From NCBI RefSeq assembly GCF_915403165.1, contig NZ_OU659204.1, forward strand, positions 3,224,001-3,288,000: DNA of 64,000 bases. Direction: 5' to 3'. A model generated the notes under the pieces. The model saw only the letters and a list, made by a program, of their open reading frames with translations. It made no database searches and was not told where the DNA came from. Positions 8,101 to 14,464 of this stretch are shown here, in pieces. A program made the translations under genes and the position numbers. Position 1 is the first letter of the stretch, and every line of letters begins with the position of its first letter. The DNA comes from Providencia alcalifaciens. GTDB taxonomy: Bacteria > Pseudomonadota > Gammaproteobacteria > Enterobacterales > Enterobacteriaceae.

Positions 8101-8617
8101 TTTTCAATTATCCCCATTACTATCACTTCCTATCACTTCCCATCATTTCCACTTCTCAGTGGAAAAAGGGAGGTGACCACTATTTACGTGATCCTAACCA
8201 CAACTCCACCAAATGATTTTTAGTCCAAATTGTCCGCTTCATGCGTAGACCAACGTAAGTGGAAGTGAAGATTTCCACTCTATGTAGATTTCTACAAATT
8301 CATTTCCACTTTTATTTACTATCCCGCGCACAATTTCCACCACCCTAAAAATAATCCTAATAATTTGAAATATAATAAATTTATTATATTCCTCATTATT
8401 AGACCGCCTAAACCCACCCTCGTAATGTGTTAGCTTTTCCAGTTAGTTTCCTCTTAGATCGAAAATTAACCGCCACCTTTCCAGTTACACTTCCAATATA
8501 TTTCCACTTTGAACTGGAAATTCCCTGTCTGCAAAATTACTCAAGAAGCGATTAAGGTATTAGTCATGAAGAAAAAAGTGATTTGATTTGAAATATTACC
8601 TTGGATTTTAAACAGTT
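8101..8617. promoter_or_regulatory. 517-base intergenic control region with repeated TTTCCACT / AGTGGAAA motifs
   Basis: No gene is visible. TTCCACT-type motifs recur in both directions. Inverted pairs lie at 8147-8164 (TTCCACT, 4 bases, AGTGGAA) and 8258-8279 (AGTGGAA, 8 bases, TTCCACT). A near-perfect inverted pair lies at 8501-8520 (TTTCCA and TGGAAA). Single copies are at 8304-8310, 8335-8340, 8437 and 8478. This density of one motif points to multi-site binding by a regulator, plausibly the upstream PRD protein. No clear -10/-35 pair could be fixed by eye. Confidence 0.6.
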
Positions 8618-8956
8618 ATGAATGAATCAGTTGTGGTTTTCAAAATGTTAGAAGACGACCTTGATATCCATCAGGTCACACAAGAACTGCTAGCAGTGAT
8701 TACTGACTGGCTCAAACTGGAGGGTTGCTACACCACAGATGTACAGCAACAAATGCTGGAGTCTCATCTACGTGCCATGGTCGCTCGAGCCAAAACCGGT
8801 GAAGCCTTACCGGAAGTAGATATCAGTTTGTTCGATGAAATTTCGAGCCATTCGATTGCATTAGCGCAGCGCGTTGTCGATACCTTGCCGGGGCTTGCGC
8901 CAGAAGAGACTTATTTGCTCTCAGTTCACTTTGAAGTTGTTCGTTCTAATGATTAA
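8618..8956 (+). CDS. Stand-alone PRD-domain protein (EF_0829 / AHA_3910 type)
   Basis: This 112-residue protein consists of little more than one PTS regulation domain. The histidines at 50 (ESHLRAMVARA) and 104 (YLLSVHFEV) match the two conserved PRD histidines, and the same pattern occurs in the second PRD of the neighbouring regulator. There is no DNA-binding or catalytic part. Small PRD proteins of this kind are known from the conserved neighbourhood first named in Enterococcus faecalis and Aeromonas hydrophila; none has an assigned function as far as I know. It may sense PTS phosphorylation or modulate the large regulator (inference). The ribosome binding site is poor. Confidence 0.82.
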   Translation: MNESVVVFKMLEDDLDIHQVTQELLAVITDWLKLEGCYTTDVQQQMLESHLRAMVARAKTGEALPEVDISLFDEISSHSIALAQRVVDTLPGLAPEETYLLSVHFEVVRSND

Positions 8957-8998
8957 TTTTTAGCACCTTATTTTTAGCACTCTATTTTTGGCATTCGG
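8956..8998 (+). repeat. Three short tandem repeats before the SFCGS gene
   Basis: The unit ATTTTTAGCAC (then CTT or TCT) is repeated three times, the third diverged to ATTTTTGGCATTCGG. The unit length is 14 to 15 bases. It fills the spacer between the PRD gene and the next ribosome binding site. Confidence 0.6.
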
Positions 8999-9014
8999 TC
9001 TTGGAGAATATTTT

Positions 9015-9380
9015 ATGAAACAGATAGTTATTGTTATCGGCGATCGTTTAGGTAAAGGGCAAAAAGTGGCTGCGGGCGTTGAAGCGGCCGGCGGAAAAGC
9101 CATCGTTGTTCCCGGTGTCGCTGCTGACATGAAACTGGGGGATGTGATGAACCAAGAACAAGCTGATCTTGGCATTTCATTCTGTGGTAGCGGTGGTGCA
9201 GGTGCCATTACAGCTCAAACCAAATATGGCTACAAAGCGCGTTATGGGATGCGTTCGATTGAAGAGGGAGAAACCGCCATTGCTGAAGGTTGCAATGTTT
9301 TAGGTTTCGGTTTTATGGACAAGGAAGAGTTAGGCGAGCGCTTAGTTAAAGCTTTTAATAAAAAATACGGCAACGCTTAA
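9015..9380 (+). CDS. Glycine-rich SFCGS-family protein (EF_0830 type), RpiB-like
   Basis: This 121-residue soluble protein carries the family signature SFCGSGGAGA with Cys57. The family is of unknown function and is found only in this gene neighbourhood. By eye the region from DLGISFCGSG (51-60) through the NVLGFGF segment resembles RpiB/LacAB sugar-phosphate isomerases: Gly-Ile, Cys-Gly-[ST]-Gly, Ala-x-Lys-x-x-Gly, Asn-Val-Leu, Gly, then a C-terminal helix. RpiB uses the cysteine of CGTG as catalytic base, so Cys57 could be catalytic (inference). The ATG at 9015 is chosen because GGAGA precedes it; an in-frame upstream start at 8988 has none. Its stop overlaps the next start by one base. Confidence 0.85.
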   Translation: MKQIVIVIGDRLGKGQKVAAGVEAAGGKAIVVPGVAADMKLGDVMNQEQADLGISFCGSGGAGAITAQTKYGYKARYGMRSIEEGETAIAEGCNVLGFGFMDKEELGERLVKAFNKKYGNA

Positions 9381-9676
9381 TGAAAAAATCTATCGAAACG
9401 ACCGTACGGGTGACAGGGCAAGGCGACACAAAGCAAAAAGCGATTGCTGACGCCTTAAATTCGATTCAAAAAACCGTACTTAAGAACAGCACCGACATCA
9501 TTCTGCGGATAGAACCCAAGGATGTTGAGGTTGTTAGTGCTCACTCTCATTCGCGGACAGAAAAGTTTCTCTTTCTCTTTTTGCCACGCAAACGTGAACA
9601 TTTTCGAGTTGTTCTCGACGTTTCGCTGGATGTTACCTTACTTTCTGTCAACGAAATTCCATTTACAGAACAATAA
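9380..9676 (+). CDS. DUF4312-family protein (EF_0831 type)
   Basis: This 98-residue soluble protein begins MKKSIETTVRVTGQGD. The predicted order is strand, helix (KQKAIADALNSIQKTV), then two or three strands (EVVSAHSHS, EHFRVVLDVSLDVTLL). The strand-helix-strand-strand order and size recall dodecin-like small folds, but this is only a shape impression. The function is unknown and the family is confined to this neighbourhood. It starts on the last base of the SFCGS gene and is followed 26 bases later by the DUF4311 membrane gene. Tight coupling suggests it acts with one of these. Confidence 0.85.
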   Translation: MKKSIETTVRVTGQGDTKQKAIADALNSIQKTVLKNSTDIILRIEPKDVEVVSAHSHSRTEKFLFLFLPRKREHFRVVLDVSLDVTLLSVNEIPFTEQ

Positions 9677-9702
9677 AAGCAATCAGGTCTGGAGTAAATT
9701 CC

Positions 9703-10494
9703 ATGAGTGAAACTGCATCTTTCTTAGAAATATTGGGCATGTCCCTCATTATCGGCGGTCTCTGCGGCTTTGGTTTAGGCGCAGGGGCGGCACGTATGTT
9801 CCATGCCCCGACCATTCAAGGGATGGGGGCATTCCGTACCCTTGGTGAGTTAAACGCGTGTGAGGGCGACCCCGCATCACACTTCTCATTCGGCTTAGGA
9901 TTCTTCTTCAACGCATGGGCATCATCGGTCGCTGCGGGTGCCTTCACCCAAGACGTTGACCACCGTATCATCCCTAACTGGGGTGCCGCGGCTCTATTAA
10001 CTAAAAACCGCAGTGTGGCAGATACCCTGCATAACCCGAAAAAAATGGCGATTGCCTGTGCCATTATCGGGGCATTGGTGGTCGCCTTCTTAAATACCAC
10101 GGCGTCCGCAGTACCAGCCGCGCTACAAACCACCGCGATCAACGTACTGGTTCCGGCTGCTAACTTACTGGTTAACACCGTGATGCCAGTGATTTTCTGG
10201 CTAGCTGCGATGGATGCAGGTCGTCGTTCCGGTTTCTGGGCAACCTTATTTGGTGGCTGCGCCCAATTAATCATGGGTAACGCTATCCCAGGCTTAGTGT
10301 TAGGCATCTTGATTGGTAAAGGCGTGGATGACAATGGCTGGAACCGTATCACTCGTACCATGATGATTACCGTTGTTCTGCTGTTCGTTCTCAGTGGTTT
10401 CTTCCGTGAGTTTGACCTGAAGATGATCACCTCTTTCAACTTAGACAAACCACTGTGGCTTGAATATGTCCACGGACTGCTGAGCGGGAAATAA
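9703..10494 (+). CDS. DUF4311-family membrane protein (EF_0832 type), candidate transporter subunit
   Basis: This 263-residue integral membrane protein has about six or seven hydrophobic segments rich in glycine and alanine. The N-terminal part has GLCGFGLGAGAARMFHA and then a polar conserved stretch, FRTLGELNACEGDPASHFSF. A second conserved polar block, FTQDVDHRIIPNWGAA, follows. It is not recognisable as a known permease. It lies next to a second membrane protein of an equally uncharacterised family (DUF4310), with only 2 bases between the genes. The two probably form one membrane complex, by position comparable to a IIC/IID pair. The transport role is inference; the family assignment is firm. 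Confidence 0.85.
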   Translation: MSETASFLEILGMSLIIGGLCGFGLGAGAARMFHAPTIQGMGAFRTLGELNACEGDPASHFSFGLGFFFNAWASSVAAGAFTQDVDHRIIPNWGAAALLTKNRSVADTLHNPKKMAIACAIIGALVVAFLNTTASAVPAALQTTAINVLVPAANLLVNTVMPVIFWLAAMDAGRRSGFWATLFGGCAQLIMGNAIPGLVLGILIGKGVDDNGWNRITRTMMITVVLLFVLSGFFREFDLKMITSFNLDKPLWLEYVHGLLSGK

Positions 10495-10496
10495 TC

Positions 10497-11147
10497 ATGA
10501 CAACTGAAATCAACAAACAAGACTTTTGGTACGCAGAATGGTCTTTCCCTATCTTTGTTGGGCTGTTATCCGCAGGGATCTTCGCGGGTACCCATATGTA
10601 CGTCGTGTACGGGTTCGGCGCATTTAACGAAGTGGCTTTCGTCGCCATGTTACGCGCTGGGCTAGATACTGGGGTTTACGGTGCCGTCGCCGCCTTCGGT
10701 GCAAGCTTCCTGTTTGCACGGATAATCGAAGGGTCACTAGTGGGGATTTTGGATATCGGTGGCGCACTACAAACCGGTATTGGCTTAGGGGTTCCCGCAC
10801 TATTTTTAGCCGCAGGCTGGGATATTTTAGTCACCAACTTCTGGATCTCCCTGATCACGGGTTTATTCCTTGGTGTACTTATCGGCTTAATTATCGTGTT
10901 CGCCCGTAAGTTTACCATTGCACAAGCTAACTCCACATTCGGTGCGGACGTCATGATGGGCGCAGGTAACACATCAGGTCGTTTCTTGGGCCCATTAATT
11001 ATCCTTGCCGCAATGGCCGCATCTATTCCGATTGGTATCGGCGCTCTGATTGGTGCTCTGATTTTCTATGTATGGCAAAAACCGGTAGCGGGTGGTGCGA
11101 TTTTAGGTGCGATGTTGTTCGGGTATTTCTTCCCACTTGCCGCCTAG
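10497..11147 (+). CDS. DUF4310-family membrane protein (EF_0833 type), candidate transporter subunit
   Basis: This 216-residue integral membrane protein has about six hydrophobic segments. It begins MTTEINKQDFWYAEWSFPIF and contains glycine-rich stretches such as DIGGALQTGIGLGVPALF and GAGNTSGRFLGPL. Pfam lists the family as unknown. It directly follows the DUF4311 gene, so both are probably translated from one message and assemble together. Substrate uptake or export is the natural guess given the downstream catabolic enzymes. No ATPase, PTS-IIC signature or solute-binding protein is encoded nearby. An ERIC repeat sits in the 174 bases before the next gene. Confidence 0.85.
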   Translation: MTTEINKQDFWYAEWSFPIFVGLLSAGIFAGTHMYVVYGFGAFNEVAFVAMLRAGLDTGVYGAVAAFGASFLFARIIEGSLVGILDIGGALQTGIGLGVPALFLAAGWDILVTNFWISLITGLFLGVLIGLIIVFARKFTIAQANSTFGADVMMGAGNTSGRFLGPLIILAAMAASIPIGIGALIGALIFYVWQKPVAGGAILGAMLFGYFFPLAA

Positions 11148-11176
11148 CCTCATTTAGAACAAACACTTATGCATAC

Positions 11177-11300
11177 TCTAAATAATTCAAATTGCAGCTA
11201 GGTGGCAAACGACGATATCCCTAGTCACATACATAAATATGTGACTAGGGTAGCGAAAGAGCAGCTAACAATGCTGCGGTTTGAAGTATAACGAGTATGA
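11177..11300 (+). repeat. ERIC element inside the catabolic operon
   Basis: The ends TCTAAATAATTCAAATTGCAG and CGGTTTGAAGTATAACGAG match ERIC termini. The core is a near-perfect dyad, CTAGTCACATACATAAATAT followed by GTGACTAG, more symmetrical than the other copies here. It separates the transporter-like genes from the enzyme genes and would be transcribed as part of the operon. Confidence 0.9.
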
Positions 11301-11321
11301 CGTGCATGAAAGAAGGTAACT

Positions 11322-12461
11322 ATGTACTCACTAATCATCAAACAGGGCAAACGTATCGATGGTTCAATCATCGATATTCTAATCAAAGACGGAAAAATCG
11401 AAGCTGCGGGTCCTGAGCTTTCCCACAATCAGCACGCTGAGAAAATCATTGATCTTGAAGGTAAGCTGTATGTTAGCGCTGGGTGGATTGATTCTCACGC
11501 CCACTGTTTTACTGAGTCACCGATTTACTTCGATGAGCCTGATCTCGCCGGTGCCGCTGGCGGTGTCACCTCACTGATTGATGCTGGCAGTGTTGGTGCT
11601 GATGATATTGACAGGTTTTATAGGCTAACCACTCAGTCCAAAACTAATGTCTTCTCTCTGCTGAATATTTCTCGCATTGGCATTATTGCTCAGAATGAGC
11701 TGTCCAACATGGACAATATCGATGATGTGAGTTTCCAAGCCGCACTTGAGCGCCACCCGGGTTTTGTGGTTGGCATGAAAGCACGCATGAGTAAAAGTGT
11801 GGTTGGTGAAAATGGCATTGCCCCGCTCATCCGCGCAAAAGAGATGCAGAAAAAACACCATCTTCCATTAATGGTACACATTGGGAATAACCCGCCCAAT
11901 ATTGATGAAGTCGCAGATTTGCTGACTCGCGGGGATATTATTACCCACTGCTTTAATGGCAAACCAAATAAAATTTTAGGGGATGACGGATACCTAAAAC
12001 CGTCGATTGCCCGTGCCCTCGCCCGTGGCGTGATCCTCGATGTGGGTCACGGCGGTGAAAGCTTTAGCTTCAAAGTCGCAGAGCAAGCCATGCGAATTGG
12101 CACCTATCCAGACATTATCAGCTCAGACATCTATCACCGTAACCGCGTGAATGGGCCCGTATATAGCCTCGCTTTTGTGATGACGAAATTCCTGTGTATG
12201 GGCTTTAGCGCCGAACAAATTTTGCGTTGTGTCACTGAAAAAGCCGCGGATTTACTGTCTCTTCCTGCTAAAGGTTATTTAAGACCGGGCTTTGATGCAG
12301 ACATCACCCTATTTGACCTGAAAGAAGAACCGACTGAGCTGACGGATGCCGAAGGCGAGCATCGCATCGGTACCCATCGTTTTGTTCCTGTTGCTGCCAT
12401 CGTTGGTGGAAAGCACATTATTCCTGCACAAGGCGAATCTGAACATGCAATCAATCTATGA
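11322..12461 (+). CDS. Cog3964-type amidohydrolase / deacylase (EF_0837 type)
   Basis: This 379-residue amidohydrolase-superfamily enzyme has a complete binuclear metal site. His59 and His61 lie in DSHAH, the presumed carboxylated lysine Lys153 in VGMKARMS, His187 in MVHIGN, His210 in THCFNGK and Asp270 in SSDIYH. Such genes were often misannotated as dihydroorotase. Characterised Cog3964 members hydrolyse esters of alpha-hydroxy acids such as acetyl-(R)-mandelate; the natural substrate is unknown. In this cluster it probably removes an acyl group from an amino- or hydroxy-acid before the lyase step (inference). Its last 17 bases overlap the next gene. It is preceded by GAAGGTAAC close to the ATG. 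Confidence 0.88.
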   Translation: MYSLIIKQGKRIDGSIIDILIKDGKIEAAGPELSHNQHAEKIIDLEGKLYVSAGWIDSHAHCFTESPIYFDEPDLAGAAGGVTSLIDAGSVGADDIDRFYRLTTQSKTNVFSLLNISRIGIIAQNELSNMDNIDDVSFQAALERHPGFVVGMKARMSKSVVGENGIAPLIRAKEMQKKHHLPLMVHIGNNPPNIDEVADLLTRGDIITHCFNGKPNKILGDDGYLKPSIARALARGVILDVGHGGESFSFKVAEQAMRIGTYPDIISSDIYHRNRVNGPVYSLAFVMTKFLCMGFSAEQILRCVTEKAADLLSLPAKGYLRPGFDADITLFDLKEEPTELTDAEGEHRIGTHRFVPVAAIVGGKHIIPAQGESEHAINL

Positions 12462-13557
12462 AAAATATCAGTTAAAACACGTTATTAATGCCTCCGGTCG
12501 TATGACCATTTTAGGCGTTTCGACCCCAACGCCTGAAGTCGTCGAGCGCGTAACCTATGGGCTGAACCATTATTTTGAAATTAAAGACTTAGTGAACAAA
12601 ACCGGGGAGTACATCGCTCAACTGCTCAATGTTGAAGCTGCGGTTGTGGTTTCCTGCGCCTCTGCGGGTATTGCTCAAGCGGTGGCGGCGGTGATTGTGC
12701 AAGATGATGAGGATTTGCTGCTTAACTTGCACTCCTCCAGCAAATCTATTCCTCGCGAAATTATTTTGCCCAAAGGGCATAACGTGAACTTTGGTGCCCC
12801 TGTGGACACAATGGTCACTTTAGGTGGCGGCAAAGTGGTTGAAGCGGGTTTTGCGAATGAATGTAGTGCGGCTCAGCTAGCAGCAAAAATCACCCCACAA
12901 ACCGCCGCCATTTTATATATCAAATCCCACCATACCGTACAAAAAAGCATGTTAACGGTTGCTGAAGCGGCCCAAGTCGCCCACACACATCAATTACCTC
13001 TGATTGTCGATGCCGCCGCCGAAGAAGATTTAACGACCTATTATCAGGCAGGTGGTGACTTAGTGATTTACAGCGGTGCTAAAGCGATTGAAGGTCCCAC
13101 CAGCGGTTTAGTGATTGGTAAAAAACAGTATGTAGAGTGGGTAAAACGTCAATCTCAAGGGATTGGTCGTGCCATGAAAGTGGGTAAAGAAGGTATTTTG
13201 GGCTTAACACTGGCTATCGAGCAGTACCTCACCGCTACCAAAGAAACTGGGGCGGAAATGGTCAGCCGTATGGATAAATTCCTTAAAGATTTAAATGCGA
13301 TAGCCGGTATTTCAGCCCGTATTGTTTGGGATGCCGCTGGGCGAGATATCGCCAGAGCCGAGATCAGTTTCGATGAAAAAGTGATTGGCAAAACGACCTA
13401 CCAAATCATGGATGAACTGAAGCAAGGCAATACCGCGATTTATTTTCGTGAGTACAAAGCCAATGAAGGTAAGGTTGAGGCCGATATTCGTAGCGTCAGC
13501 ACCGAGCAACTTGACGTCATTTCGCAGCAAATTCGTACGTTAGTAGAAGGAATTTAA
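12445..13557 (+). CDS. DgaE-like PLP-dependent ammonia-lyase (SelA-related)
   Basis: This 370-residue fold-type I PLP enzyme is related to selenocysteine synthase SelA. The PLP lysine is Lys213 in YSGAKAIEGPTSG. The N-terminal MQSIYEKYQLKHVINASGRMT is typical of D-glucosaminate-6-phosphate ammonia-lyase DgaE and its relatives. The known reaction is loss of ammonia from a 2-amino-2-deoxy-sugar acid phosphate, giving the 2-keto-3-deoxy compound. I chose the ATG at 12445, 17 bases inside the amidohydrolase gene, because homologous sequence begins there; the longer in-frame extension has no similarity. It is followed one base later by the aldolase. The exact substrate may differ from D-glucosaminate-6-phosphate. 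Confidence 0.88.
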   Translation: MQSIYEKYQLKHVINASGRMTILGVSTPTPEVVERVTYGLNHYFEIKDLVNKTGEYIAQLLNVEAAVVVSCASAGIAQAVAAVIVQDDEDLLLNLHSSSKSIPREIILPKGHNVNFGAPVDTMVTLGGGKVVEAGFANECSAAQLAAKITPQTAAILYIKSHHTVQKSMLTVAEAAQVAHTHQLPLIVDAAAEEDLTTYYQAGGDLVIYSGAKAIEGPTSGLVIGKKQYVEWVKRQSQGIGRAMKVGKEGILGLTLAIEQYLTATKETGAEMVSRMDKFLKDLNAIAGISARIVWDAAGRDIARAEISFDEKVIGKTTYQIMDELKQGNTAIYFREYKANEGKVEADIRSVSTEQLDVISQQIRTLVEGI

Positions 13558-13558
13558 T

Positions 13559-14299
13559 ATGAAGTTGTCACCAAATTTTTACCATGATCGTGTATGCCTG
13601 AACGTCTTAGCGGGAAGCCACCAGAACGCAAAAGATATTTATGCTGCGGCAGAGAGTTTTGTGGTGGTTGGGGTGTTATCCAAAAATTATCCTGATCTTG
13701 AAAGTGCCATTGCAGATATGAAGGTGTACGCCAAAGAAGTGGATAATGCGTTGTCTGTTGGTTTAGGTGCCGGCGACCCTAAGCAGTCCACCATGGTGTC
13801 TCTGATTTCGAAAGAAGTTCAACCACAGCATGTTAATCAAGTATTTACTGGCGCACCGATTAGCCGCGCGCTATTGGGTCAGAATGAGACTTTTGTGAAT
13901 GCGGTGATATCCCCGACGGGCACGGTTGGTATGGTGAAAATCTCAACAGGCCCATTAAGCGCTCAGGCACCCGATGGTATCGTACCGATTGAAACCGCCA
14001 TTATGATGCTCAAAGATATGGGCGCAGACTCTGTGAAGTTCTTTAATATGCAGGGCTTGAAGTACATTGAGGAATATAAAGCTATCGCAGAAGCTTGCGC
14101 GAAGTTTGATTTTTCTTTAGAGCCAACAGGCGGTATTGATTTGGAGAATTTTGCCGAGATTTTGCAAATCGCCCTCGACGCTGGCGTGAAGAAAATCATC
14201 CCACATATTTACAGTTCTATTATTGATAAAGCCACTGGAGATACCCGTCCAGAGGATGTCCGCCAATTGCTAAACATGGTTAAAAAAGCGGTAAATTGA
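13559..14299 (+). CDS. KDGP aldolase family protein (DgaF / EF_0839 type)
   Basis: This 246-residue TIM-barrel class I aldolase has the probable Schiff-base lysine at 160 in DSVKFFNMQGLK. The segments FSLEPTGGIDLENF and KKIIPHIYSSIID carry the phosphate-binding end of the barrel. DgaF of Salmonella cleaves 2-keto-3-deoxygluconate-6-phosphate to pyruvate and glyceraldehyde-3-phosphate. Position directly after the ammonia-lyase gives the two-step order elimination then cleavage. It is the last gene of the cluster; a strong hairpin terminator follows at 14382-14418. The family is firm; the precise sugar acid is inferred. Confidence 0.9.
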   Translation: MKLSPNFYHDRVCLNVLAGSHQNAKDIYAAAESFVVVGVLSKNYPDLESAIADMKVYAKEVDNALSVGLGAGDPKQSTMVSLISKEVQPQHVNQVFTGAPISRALLGQNETFVNAVISPTGTVGMVKISTGPLSAQAPDGIVPIETAIMMLKDMGADSVKFFNMQGLKYIEEYKAIAEACAKFDFSLEPTGGIDLENFAEILQIALDAGVKKIIPHIYSSIIDKATGDTRPEDVRQLLNMVKKAVN

Positions 14300-14381
14300 T
14301 GTAGCAATAAGCTACACATAAGAAAATAAATATTAGCGAGACGTAAAAGTACTTACCGCCATAACAATGACAAAGCAACCA

Positions 14382-14418
14382 ATGCCCCACTCACTTTTCG
14401 TGCCGTGGGGCATTTTTA
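14382..14418 (+). terminator. Terminator at the end of the catabolic cluster
   Basis: ATGCCCCAC at 14382-14390 pairs with GTGGGGCAT at 14405-14413 around a 14-base loop and is followed by a T-run. A T-rich tract continues to about 14460. It lies between the aldolase gene and the convergent yccM. Confidence 0.85.
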
Positions 14419-14464
14419 CTTTCTATTTTTATTCTCTATTTTTTTACTCTCCATTTTTTCTGCA

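Noticed and set aside
8566..8586. Six-codon leader-peptide-like frame (MKKKVI) before the PRD gene
   Set aside because: It is too short, with no ribosome binding site or attenuator hairpin after it.
8101..8617. Sigma-54 promoter before the catabolic cluster
   Set aside because: No GG-N10-GC element of the proper form was found by eye, and the regulator here lacks a sigma-54 activator domain.
9816..10520. 234-residue minus-strand frame across the DUF4311 gene
   Set aside because: Low-complexity translation and complete overlap with a conserved family on the plus strand.
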